From positions 1 through 35,203 of the IMG/VR virus record IMGVR_UViG_3300047352_000113: a stretch of DNA of 35,203 bases. One strand, 5' to 3'. The position numbers and the translations under genes are program-made. Positions within the stretch are counted from its first letter, which is position 1. The number at the start of each line of letters is the position of its first letter. The stretch is from a virus. The notes beneath the pieces were generated by a model. The model was not told the DNA's origin, did no database searches, and saw only the letters and a list, made by a program, of their open reading frames with translations. Of this stretch, positions 11,101-18,840 are shown in pieces.

Positions 11101-12719
11101 TGACTGACTCGCATTTTGTCAGACATGAGCCATGCCCTTCGTGTGGCTCAAAGAACAACTTGGCGAGGTACTCCGATGGTCATGCCGTCTGCTTTACAGG
11201 CGGTTGTGACCACTACGAGAGAGGTGATGGTCAAGTTATTGAGAGTAAACCAAAAGCAAACAGGCGATTAGAAATGACAGGTGTTATAGCATCAATACCC
11301 GATAGACGTATCTCAGAGGCAACGTGCAAAAAGTTCGGTGTCACTGTTGAGTACGATACAGCAGGGAAGATAAGCAAGCACCACTACCCATACTTTGACA
11401 AGGACACAGGCGCACAGACAGGGAACAAGTCACGCATCGTAGAGAACAAAGCATTCTATGCGAGTGGTACGTTCGACAACGTAGGTCTGTTTGGTCAGCA
11501 AGCATTCAAAGGTGGTGGTAAATACATAACAGTAGTAGAAGGAGAAGCTGACGCACTAGCAGTATCGGAGATGTTTGATGGCAAATGGGCTGTCGTATCT
11601 ATTCGGTCAGGTGCATCAGGCGCAGTCAAAGACATCAAGGCAAACTTGGAATGGCTTGAGTCGTTTGAGAATGTGGTCATCTGTTTCGACAGTGACACAG
11701 CGGGTCAGGAGGCATCTCGCTCGGTGTTGGATTTGTTTACACCTAACAAAGCGAAGAACGTAAAGTTACCTGCAAAGGACGCAGGTGAAATGCTGAAGGA
11801 ACGTAACGTGCAAGGGTTCATCAAGGAATGGTGGAATGCAAAGACGTATCAACCTGATGGTATCATCTCAGGACTTGATACTTGGGAGTCGATTGTGGCA
11901 CAGGAAGAAGTCAAGTCGATACCATATCCGTGGACTTGTCTTAACGACCTGACCTACGGATTCAGGGAACGAGAACTTGTAACCATCACTAGTGGTTCAG
12001 GTATGGGTAAGTCACAGATTGTCAGAGAGTTGGAACACTACTTACTAGGTGCAACAGATGACAACATCGGCATACTCGCGTTGGAGGAGGACATACCCAA
12101 GACTGCTCTTGGCATTATGAGCATCGAGGCTAACCAAACTCTACACCTGAGTCGTGAGTTCGACAGGGATACCAAGAAGATATTTTGGGACAAGACTTTA
12201 GGTACAGGACGTATCTTTATGTTCGACCATTGGGGTTCAACCAATGAGGATAACTTACTAAGTCGCATTAGGTATATGGCGAAAGGTCTTGATTGTAAAT
12301 GGATTATCCTAGACCACTTGAGTATTGTTGTGTCAGACCAAGAGAACGGTGACGAACGTAAAGCCATTGACGGCATTATGACTAAGCTACGACAGTTAGT
12401 ACAGGAGACAGGCGTTGGGTTGTTCTTAGTGTCACACCTACGCAGACCTAACGGCAAAGCACATGAAGATGGTGGACAGATTAGCCTAGCAGAGTTACGT
12501 GGCTCGGCATCTATCGCACAGCTATCCGACATGGTGATTGGTTTGGAGCGTGACCAACAGAACGCTGACCCAACAGTGCGTAACACTACCACTGTCAGGG
12601 TACTCAAGAACCGCTTTGCGGGTCTAACTGGTCCTGCTTGTTACTTGTACTATGATAAGGACACAGGTCGTATGATTGAAACATCGTGTCCTGTAGCAGA
12701 TGATAAACAGGAGTTCTAA
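11100..12719 (+). CDS. DNA primase-helicase, T7 gp4-like
   Basis: This 539-aa bifunctional protein has an N-terminal zinc finger (C12, C15, C31, C36), a Toprim domain (VVEGEADA with E147, and FDSDTAG near 198), and a RecA-like DnaB-family helicase with Walker A GSGMGKS (299-305) and Walker B WIILDH (D405). It makes primers and unwinds the fork. It is translationally coupled to the ssDNA-binding gene and adjoins the polymerase with no gap. Length and domain order are as in T7 gp4. Confidence 0.95.
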   Translation: MTDSHFVRHEPCPSCGSKNNLARYSDGHAVCFTGGCDHYERGDGQVIESKPKANRRLEMTGVIASIPDRRISEATCKKFGVTVEYDTAGKISKHHYPYFDKDTGAQTGNKSRIVENKAFYASGTFDNVGLFGQQAFKGGGKYITVVEGEADALAVSEMFDGKWAVVSIRSGASGAVKDIKANLEWLESFENVVICFDSDTAGQEASRSVLDLFTPNKAKNVKLPAKDAGEMLKERNVQGFIKEWWNAKTYQPDGIISGLDTWESIVAQEEVKSIPYPWTCLNDLTYGFRERELVTITSGSGMGKSQIVRELEHYLLGATDDNIGILALEEDIPKTALGIMSIEANQTLHLSREFDRDTKKIFWDKTLGTGRIFMFDHWGSTNEDNLLSRIRYMAKGLDCKWIILDHLSIVVSDQENGDERKAIDGIMTKLRQLVQETGVGLFLVSHLRRPNGKAHEDGGQISLAELRGSASIAQLSDMVIGLERDQQNADPTVRNTTTVRVLKNRFAGLTGPACYLYYDKDTGRMIETSCPVADDKQEF

Positions 12720-14441
12720 GTGAAGCAAGTTGTATTTGATATAGAAGCCAACGGACTGAAGCCTACTAAGGTTTGGGTAATCGTGGCTTGCGACCTATCT
12801 AACCAAGAGACAGTTGTGTTCTCTGGTGATACGTTACAGGACTTCAATGCTTATATCAAAGATGCTGAGGTCATTGGTCATAACATCATTGGCTATGACG
12901 TACCAGTTCTTGAACGCTTACTAGGCACAGACTTTAGTAGTTGTAAGATTACAGATACATTAGTATTGTCAAGACTCACTGAACCATCGCGTGAAGGTGG
13001 TCATTCATTAGATAACTGGGGACAGCGTTTAGGTTTCCCTAAAGGAGAACACAGTGATTGGAATACATTTTCTCAGGATATGGTGGACTATTGCAAGCAA
13101 GACGTACTGGTTAATGTCAAAGTGTACAACGCGCTACGAAGTGTACTGGCAGGTTTTGGAAGCGAAAGCATTAGCCTTGAGCATCAAGTACAAAGCATTA
13201 TCACAAAACAAACGGACAACGGTTGGTTACTAGACCAAGAACACGCTTTTGTTTTACTTGCTAAACTTAAGGAAAAGAAGTACGACCTCGAAGATAAGGT
13301 ACATGAAACATTTAAACCGTTACCTACATTCATTAAGGAGATAACACCCAAGTACAAGAAGGACGGTACGATGTCCGTTGTTGGTCTTAAGTTTCTAGGG
13401 GACAGTTGGTCAGACTATATAGCACCATTTAGTCGTGTTGATTACCCAGAGTTTAACTTAGGTTCGCGTCAGCAGATAGGTAGATACTTACAATACTTTG
13501 GTTGGAAGCCCAAGAAGTTTACAGAGAAGGGTCAAGCCATTGTTGATGAAGCTATCTTATCTAAGGTAACTAATATACCAGAAGCTAATATGATTGCTGA
13601 GTACCTAATGGTTCAGAAGCGTATAGCACAGGTACAGTCATGGTTAGATGCTGTTGAGGACGATGGTCGTGTACATGGATATGTAAATGCTAACGGTGCA
13701 GTAACGGGACGTATGACACACTCTAGTCCTAACGTAGCACAAGTACCTAGTTCAGGCGCACCATATGGAGCAGATTGTAGAGCCTGTTGGACTTCACCTA
13801 AAGGCTACAAGATTGTTGGTATGGACGCATCAGGACTTGAGTTACGTATGCTTGCACATTATATGAACGATGAGGGATATACAAATGAAATACTCACTGG
13901 AGACATTCATACAGCAAACCAACTTGCTAGCGGTGTTGACACACGAAGTCAGGCAAAGACTTTCATATATGCGTTCTTGTATGGAGCAGGGGACGCAAAA
14001 ATCGGAAGTATCGTTGGAGGAACTGCTGTTGATGGTAGAAGACTTAAGAAGAAGTTCCTCTCAAACACGCCATCTCTTAGAGACTTACGAGAAAGAGTTA
14101 GCGTGGCATCTGGAAGAGGTTATGTTCACGGATTGGACAGGCGAAGGGTCGCAGTACGTTCAGAACACTCGGCATTAAACACATTGTTACAATCGGCAGG
14201 TGCTATCGTTATGAAGAAGGCATTATGTTTGCTAGACGAATACGCTAGTACTTGGAACTTAGATTATAAATTTATAGGAAATATACATGATGAAATTCAA
14301 ACAGAAGTTAAAGAAAGTGAAGCAGATGTTTTCGGACGCTTGGCAGTGTCTTGTATCGAAGCCTCTGGCATTTATTATAAACTTAATTGCCCCCTCGCAG
14401 GTGAGTACCAAGTCGGAGACAACTGGTCAGAAACGCACTAG
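12720..14441 (+). CDS. Family A DNA polymerase with 3'-5' exonuclease
   Basis: This 573-aa protein starts with GTG directly after the helicase stop. Exonuclease motifs are DIEANGL (D7, E9), IGHNIIGYDVP and YCKQD; polymerase motifs are A, DASGLELR (D369), B, R409-x3-K413-x7-YG (Y421), and C, HDE (523-525). It is a T7 gp5-type replicase, shorter than T7's roughly 700 residues, with most of the loss apparently in the thumb region where T7 has its thioredoxin-binding loop. All catalytic residues are present. Confidence 0.95.
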   Translation: MKQVVFDIEANGLKPTKVWVIVACDLSNQETVVFSGDTLQDFNAYIKDAEVIGHNIIGYDVPVLERLLGTDFSSCKITDTLVLSRLTEPSREGGHSLDNWGQRLGFPKGEHSDWNTFSQDMVDYCKQDVLVNVKVYNALRSVLAGFGSESISLEHQVQSIITKQTDNGWLLDQEHAFVLLAKLKEKKYDLEDKVHETFKPLPTFIKEITPKYKKDGTMSVVGLKFLGDSWSDYIAPFSRVDYPEFNLGSRQQIGRYLQYFGWKPKKFTEKGQAIVDEAILSKVTNIPEANMIAEYLMVQKRIAQVQSWLDAVEDDGRVHGYVNANGAVTGRMTHSSPNVAQVPSSGAPYGADCRACWTSPKGYKIVGMDASGLELRMLAHYMNDEGYTNEILTGDIHTANQLASGVDTRSQAKTFIYAFLYGAGDAKIGSIVGGTAVDGRRLKKKFLSNTPSLRDLRERVSVASGRGYVHGLDRRRVAVRSEHSALNTLLQSAGAIVMKKALCLLDEYASTWNLDYKFIGNIHDEIQTEVKESEADVFGRLAVSCIEASGIYYKLNCPLAGEYQVGDNWSETH

Positions 14442-14658
14442 GACGGCAAAACAGAGAGATAGATTGTTGGCTTACTTAGAGAAAGGCAATACAGTGACTT
14501 GTCTTAACTCATACTCTGAGCTAGGTATAACACAGCTTTCTTACTGTATATCTCAACTAAAGCATAGAGGATACGCTATCAATACTGAGCGTAGACATTT
14601 TTTAAACTGTCACGATGAGTTGGTTAAAGTGGTTGAGTACTCTCTGGAGTCTAAATAA
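14401..14658 (+). CDS. Helix-turn-helix protein (HTH_39-like)
   Basis: This protein of about 85 aa has the pattern TAKQRDRLLAYLEKGNTVTC, then SELGITQLSYCISQLKHRGY and AINTE, which fits the HTH_39 winged-helix type seen in phage proteins. It is the only clear DNA-binding regulator candidate in the genome. The start is uncertain. GTG 14401 (VSTKSETTGQKR) limits the overlap with the polymerase to 41 bases but has no good ribosome site. ATG 14287 has AGGA upstream but would overlap polymerase motif C coding by 155 bases. Confidence 0.7.
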   Translation: MSTKSETTGQKRTRTAKQRDRLLAYLEKGNTVTCLNSYSELGITQLSYCISQLKHRGYAINTERRHFLNCHDELVKVVEYSLESK

Positions 14659-15071
14659 TGAAGCCGTGTAAAGCAGATAGGAAGAAGTTTGACTTAGACC
14701 TACAGTACGGAGAAGTCAGGGAGGACAAGGTAGCTGAGATGCTACAGGACAAGAAGATTGAGGTTAAATCAGAGAAGGACTTATGGCAGAAGACTGGTAA
14801 CATCTGCATTGAGTATGAGTCATGGGGTAAGCCGTCAGGCATTGAGGCTACTGAGTCAGACTACTGGTTTCATAACCTCTGCATAGGTGACGATGAGTAC
14901 TGTACCTTAGTATTCAAGACTCCAGTACTGAAGAAGATTGTTAATAAGTTAGATACGTTCAGGAGTGTATCAGGAGGAGACCATAACGCAAGCCGTATGC
15001 ACTTGGTCAACCTACGTAAGTTATTCTCAAGCGATGTCATTAAGGCATTCAAGGATATAGACGATGAGTAA
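14658..15071 (+). CDS. PD-(D/E)XK-type nuclease-like protein
   Basis: This 137-aa protein carries an E-x-K core (IEVKSE, E35 and K37) after an upstream acidic helix (E19, E27), and a later TGNICIEYE and PSGIEATESDYW. This combination recalls small phage and restriction-like endonucleases of the PD-(D/E)XK superfamily. It is coupled by TAATG to the HTH gene and overlaps the next nuclease gene by 8 bases. It could degrade host DNA or process replication intermediates; substrate unknown. Confidence 0.7.
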   Translation: MKPCKADRKKFDLDLQYGEVREDKVAEMLQDKKIEVKSEKDLWQKTGNICIEYESWGKPSGIEATESDYWFHNLCIGDDEYCTLVFKTPVLKKIVNKLDTFRSVSGGDHNASRMHLVNLRKLFSSDVIKAFKDIDDE

Positions 15072-15939
15072 AACAATACATACATTAGTAGATGATATAT
15101 ACCGATTGATGGAGACAAAAGAGGCAGAGGAATCCGTAGACGTAGAGGCTGAGATAGAACTGTTCGGTGAGAACATGAAGACTCTAATGCGTACAGAGTT
15201 TGGACGTAAGCGTACAGCGGACAAACGAACATTGCGCCTGTCAAACATTGGTCGTGACGATAGGGTCTTATGGAATGTTGTTAATGGTACTGAGAAGGAA
15301 GAGATTAAACCTGCTACCTACATCAAGTTTATGTATGGTCACTTGATTGAAGAGATGCTGTTGTTTATGACACGCATGGCAGGACATGAGGTATCAGATG
15401 AACAACGTGTATGTGAAGTAGAGGGTATCAAGGGACACATGGACTGTAAGATTGACGGGCTTGTAGTGGACGTTAAGTCAGCCAGTTCCTTCGGGTTCAA
15501 GAAGTTTAAGGATGGCACACTAGCTATGGACGATGCCTTTGGTTACGTTGACCAGATTAAAGCATACGCCCACGCCTGTGGTGAGACTGAGTTCGGTTGG
15601 TTAGCTATGGACAAAGCCAATGGTCATCTAGCGGTACTTAAGTACGACCTAGAGGATACCCAAGCCCCTATACACGAACACATCAAGGGAGACATTAGGG
15701 AGCGTATAAAGCACGTTAAGGAGATGGTTAAGGGTGATGAGCCTACTGAGTTATGTACCAAGACAGTACCAGATGGTAAGTCGGGTAACATGAAGCTAGG
15801 CATCAAGTGTTCTTACTGTCAGTACAAGAAGCATTGCTATCCAGAACTGAGAGCCTTTGCCTATTCGTATGGTCCGAAGTTCCTAAGTGAAGTAGTCAAC
15901 GAGCCTAGAGTACAGGAGATTAACCTTGAGCAAATATAA
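15064..15939 (+). CDS. Cas4/RecB-like exonuclease with cysteine cluster
   Basis: This 291-aa protein shows the RecB-family nuclease motifs: GHLIEEM (H93, E96), HMD (D127), VVDVKS (D136-x-K138) and QIKAY (Q164, Y168). A C-terminal cysteine set C231, C249, C252, C258 (CSYCQYKKHC) is as expected for an Fe-S-stabilised Cas4/AddB-like nuclease. It probably acts as the phage 5'-3' exonuclease for host DNA degradation, RNA-primer removal or recombination, in the slot where T7 carries gp6. It overlaps both neighbours by short stretches. Confidence 0.85.
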   Translation: MSKTIHTLVDDIYRLMETKEAEESVDVEAEIELFGENMKTLMRTEFGRKRTADKRTLRLSNIGRDDRVLWNVVNGTEKEEIKPATYIKFMYGHLIEEMLLFMTRMAGHEVSDEQRVCEVEGIKGHMDCKIDGLVVDVKSASSFGFKKFKDGTLAMDDAFGYVDQIKAYAHACGETEFGWLAMDKANGHLAVLKYDLEDTQAPIHEHIKGDIRERIKHVKEMVKGDEPTELCTKTVPDGKSGNMKLGIKCSYCQYKKHCYPELRAFAYSYGPKFLSEVVNEPRVQEINLEQI

Positions 15940-16330
15940 ACCACGGAAGACTAGCGGTAAGTTTAGGTCAGCGTTAGAGAAGGAGTTCTCAAAGGAGGTT
16001 AAACGTAAAGGCTTTGACTATGAACCATACGGTATGCCCTACACAGTGTTCAGAACCTATATGCCAGACTTTGTACATGAACCAAGCAAGACAGTAGTGG
16101 AAGTAAAAGGTTTCTTTCGTGTAGGTGACACCTTGAAATATAAGTCAATTCGTGATACAATAATAGTAGATGGTTACGAATTAGTATTCTTACTGTCTAA
16201 CGAACATAAGAAGGTACGGAAGGGCGGTAAGATTACAATGGGTCAATGGTGTGTTAAGGAAGGTATGAAGCACTACACACTCAGCACCGCTCAGGAACTT
16301 GTCAAATACGTAGAAGGGAAGATGAAGTAA
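15926..16330 (+). CDS. Endonuclease I, Holliday-junction resolvase (T7 gp3-like)
   Basis: This 134-aa protein has the T7 endonuclease I active-site layout: E20, D48 in YMPDF, and E59-x-K61 in VVEVKG. The enzyme resolves branched DNA before packaging and helps break down host DNA. The start is TTG at 15926, supported by CAGGAG eight bases upstream and a 14-base overlap with the exonuclease gene; the next in-frame Met lies well inside the conserved domain. It is coupled by TAATG to the next gene. Confidence 0.93.
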   Translation: MSKYKPRKTSGKFRSALEKEFSKEVKRKGFDYEPYGMPYTVFRTYMPDFVHEPSKTVVEVKGFFRVGDTLKYKSIRDTIIVDGYELVFLLSNEHKKVRKGGKITMGQWCVKEGMKHYTLSTAQELVKYVEGKMK

Positions 16331-16494
16331 TGTCACATACATTAGAGGAACTCAAGGAAGCAGTAGCAAGGGACTACGATGCGGTGTTAGTAGTTGAGGC
16401 TTTAGACATCTCAGTTGAGGACTTGCTAGAGGCTTTTGAAGATAGATTAATTAGAAACAGAGACTTATTTACGGAGGATGATGATGAGCATTGA
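16330..16494 (+). CDS. 54-aa conserved acidic protein
   Basis: A 54-codon ORF reads MSHTLEELKEAVARDYDAVL, then VVEALDISVEDLLEAFEDRL. The LDISVEDLLEAFEDRL part looks like a short HTH-type or helical hairpin domain, and closely similar small proteins recur next to endonuclease I in marine podoviruses, as I recall. It starts on the previous stop (TAATG) and overlaps the next gene's start. The function is unknown. Confidence 0.6.
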   Translation: MSHTLEELKEAVARDYDAVLVVEALDISVEDLLEAFEDRLIRNRDLFTEDDDEH

Positions 16495-16816
16495 TGATGC
16501 AAGTCCCGCAGACTGGGACAGATTAAGAGAGAAACACCCTGCTTTAGTTAAGAAGTACGAAGACTTTGTGAAGGACAATGAAGACCCAGTAAATAGTCCA
16601 CAGCACTATAACTATGGTAAGGTTGAATGTATTGAAGCCATAGAGGAGAGTATGACCCCTGAGTCATTCAAGGGTTATCTCAAGGGCAATACTATGAAGT
16701 ACCTGTGGAGATACGAGCGTAAGGGTAAAGGACTAGAGGATTTGCGTAAAGCACAATGGTACTTGAACAAACTTATAAAGGAGATAGACAATGAAAGGGC
16801 AGACGGATTACGGTAA
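16484..16816 (+). CDS. DUF3310-family protein
   Basis: A protein of about 110 aa with the hallmark DUF3310 pattern: DPVNSPQHYNYGKVECIEAI, then YLKGNTMKYLWRYERKGKG and DLRKAQWYLNKLI. The family is common in phages, sometimes labelled nucleotide kinase without proof. Three in-frame ATGs occur at 16478, 16481 and 16484; the third is chosen because GGAGG (16473-16477) then lies six bases upstream. Its position before ribonucleotide reductase fits a nucleotide-metabolism neighbourhood, but its activity is unproven. Confidence 0.88.
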   Translation: MSIDDASPADWDRLREKHPALVKKYEDFVKDNEDPVNSPQHYNYGKVECIEAIEESMTPESFKGYLKGNTMKYLWRYERKGKGLEDLRKAQWYLNKLIKEIDNERADGLR

Positions 16817-16934
16817 AGGGTCAGGACGTAGACCCACCAAAGATGCCGAACAGTTTGCAAATAATTGGGACGCTATCTTTAAGAAACAAAAACCTAAAGA
16901 ACAGAAACCAAAGGATAAGGAAGAGAAGAAATGA
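16791..16934 (+). CDS. 47-aa Lys-rich protein (DYGKGSGRRPT type)
   Basis: A 47-codon ORF begins MKGQTDYGKGSGRRPTKDAE, then FANNWDAIF and a Lys/Glu-rich tail. The DYGKGSGRRP...F..NWD.IF pattern recurs in small proteins of marine T7-like phages. AAAGGAGAT precedes the start. It overlaps the end of the DUF3310 gene by 26 bases and the ribonucleotide reductase start by four (ATGA), so it is positioned to couple their translation. Confidence 0.6.
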   Translation: MKGQTDYGKGSGRRPTKDAEQFANNWDAIFKKQKPKEQKPKDKEEKK

Positions 16935-18808
16935 ATCAGTACCAAGAGTTTATACACAAGTCTCGCTATGCACGTTGGCTACCTGAAGAAGGCAGACGAG
17001 AGCGATGGGATGAGACAGTCAATAGATACGTAGACTTCTGGAAGGAACGTGGTCAGATAAACGAGAAGACAGCCCTACAGTTGTTCAATGCTATCCATGA
17101 CCTAGACGTAATGCCCAGTATGCGCTGTATGATGACAGCAGGTGAAGCGTTAGACAAGGACAACGTAGCAGGGTTTAACTGTAGTTATCTACACATTGAC
17201 TCACCACGTAGCTTTGATGAACTTATGTACGTCCTTATGTGTGGTACTGGAGTAGGCTTTAGTGTTGAACGTAACTTCATTACCAAGCTACCTGTCATTG
17301 CTGAGTCATTCCATGAGACTGACAGCACCATTGTAGTAGCCGACAGCAAGATTGGATGGGCTAGTGCATTCCGTGAGTTGATTGCTATGCTGTACGCAGG
17401 TAAGATACCTAAGTGGGATATGCACAAGGTACGCCCATCAGGTGCTAGACTTAAGACATTCGGTGGTCGTGCTAGTGGCGCAGAGCCTCTTGAGGATTTG
17501 TTTAACTTCTGTGTGGGTATATTCCAGAAGGCATCAGGACGTAAGCTAACGAGCATTGAGTGTCACGATGTTGTATGTAAGATTGCAGACATTGTAGTTG
17601 TCGGTGGTGTACGTAGGTCAGCATTGATTAGTTTGTCAAACCTATCAGACCCACGTATGGCTAAGGCTAAGTCTGGTCAGTGGTGGATGGATGAAGGACA
17701 ACGAAGACTAGCTAACAACAGCGTAGCGTACACAGAGAAGCCAGACTTTGAGTCATTCCTTACTGAGATGCACACCATGTACGACAGTAAGGCAGGAGAG
17801 CGTGGTATCTTTAGTCGTGTGGCGGCACAGAAGATAGCCGCTAAGAACGGACGGAGAGACCCTGAGCAGGACTTTGGAACTAACCCTTGCTCTGAGATTA
17901 TCCTACGCAGTAATCAGTTCTGTAACCTATCTGAGGTCGTTATACGAGCAGATGATGACCTTGTTAGTCTTAAAAAGAAAGTTGAAGTAGCTTCCATTAT
18001 CGGAACCCTACAGGCTACCTTGACTGACTTCCGCTACCTACGCAACGTATGGAAAAAGAATACAGAAGAAGAAGCACTATTAGGTGTCAGTTTAACAGGT
18101 ATATGTGACCACTATTTACTGGGTAAAGATTCACCAGACCTAGATAAGTGGTTAGAGGAGATGAAGGATGTTGCAGTTAAAACTAATAAAGAATGGGCTG
18201 AGAAACTTGGCATCAATCAGTCTACAGCTATTACTTGTGTTAAGCCAAGCGGTACTGTGTCTCAGCTTGTTGATTCTGCTAGTGGCATACATCCCCGTTT
18301 TTCTAAGCATTATATCCGTAGAGTGCGTTCAGACAAGAAAGACCCGCTTGCTCAGTACATGACAGCCGCAGGTTTCCCTGTGGAAGATGACGTAATGAGT
18401 AAGTCTTCATTGGTCTTTGGCTTTCCAATCAAGTCACCTGAGAGCAGTACCACAGTAAAGCAGGTGGGTGCTATGGAACAGCTAAGAGTTTGGAAGAAGT
18501 ATCAAGACCACTGGTGCGAACATAAGCCAAGTATCACTGTTTATTATACAGATAGTGAGTTCCTGCAAATAGCACAGTGGATATGGGATAACTTTGATTC
18601 GGTTAGTGGTATTAGTTTGTTGCCAGTTAGTGACCATGTGTATCAGCAAGCCCCGTATGAGGACATAACCGCTGAGAAGTATGAGGAGTTACTTGCGGCT
18701 ATGCCAGTTGATATTGATTGGGATGACCTAGAGAACTTTGAGAAGGAGGACAACACTACAGGTTCTCAGGAACTAGCGTGTGTCGGAGGAGCGTGTGAAA
18801 TAGCATAG
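16931..18808 (+). CDS. nrdJ: Class II ribonucleotide reductase, adenosylcobalamin-dependent, monomeric
   Basis: This 625-aa enzyme reduces ribonucleotides to deoxyribonucleotides using adenosylcobalamin to make its thiyl radical. All five expected cysteines are present relative to Lactobacillus leichmannii RTPR: C84 (NCSYLH), the thiyl Cys C320 in NPCSE (318-322), its partner C331 exactly 11 residues later, and the C-terminal shuttle pair C617/C622 (CVGGAC). It is shorter than the 739-aa Lactobacillus enzyme. It is the last gene of the replication operon and supplies dNTPs; it works only if the host makes or imports cobalamin. Oxygen-independent catalysis suits variable marine conditions. Confidence 0.95.
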   Translation: MNQYQEFIHKSRYARWLPEEGRRERWDETVNRYVDFWKERGQINEKTALQLFNAIHDLDVMPSMRCMMTAGEALDKDNVAGFNCSYLHIDSPRSFDELMYVLMCGTGVGFSVERNFITKLPVIAESFHETDSTIVVADSKIGWASAFRELIAMLYAGKIPKWDMHKVRPSGARLKTFGGRASGAEPLEDLFNFCVGIFQKASGRKLTSIECHDVVCKIADIVVVGGVRRSALISLSNLSDPRMAKAKSGQWWMDEGQRRLANNSVAYTEKPDFESFLTEMHTMYDSKAGERGIFSRVAAQKIAAKNGRRDPEQDFGTNPCSEIILRSNQFCNLSEVVIRADDDLVSLKKKVEVASIIGTLQATLTDFRYLRNVWKKNTEEEALLGVSLTGICDHYLLGKDSPDLDKWLEEMKDVAVKTNKEWAEKLGINQSTAITCVKPSGTVSQLVDSASGIHPRFSKHYIRRVRSDKKDPLAQYMTAAGFPVEDDVMSKSSLVFGFPIKSPESSTTVKQVGAMEQLRVWKKYQDHWCEHKPSITVYYTDSEFLQIAQWIWDNFDSVSGISLLPVSDHVYQQAPYEDITAEKYEELLAAMPVDIDWDDLENFEKEDNTTGSQELACVGGACEIA

Positions 18809-18816
18809 GTAAAACT

Positions 18817-18839
18817 AAGGGGGCGCAATGCCCCCTTTT
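18817..18839. terminator. Bidirectional terminator between the converging arms
   Basis: AAGGGGGC (18817-18824) pairs with GCCCCCTT (18830-18837) around a 5-base loop. It is followed by TTTT on the plus strand and flanked by AAAAC on the other side, giving T-rich flanks in both directions. It sits in the 32-base gap between the two convergent operons and should end both. Confidence 0.9.
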
Positions 18840-18840
18840 G

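Noticed and set aside
12038-12607. 189-aa minus-strand ORF opposite the primase-helicase
   Set aside because: The primase-helicase has all its motifs in the plus frame; the antisense ORF has no recognisable domain and is a shadow.
13870-14178. 102-aa plus-strand ORF inside the DNA polymerase
   Set aside because: It lies wholly within polymerase motifs A and B in another frame and shows no domain; shadow ORF.
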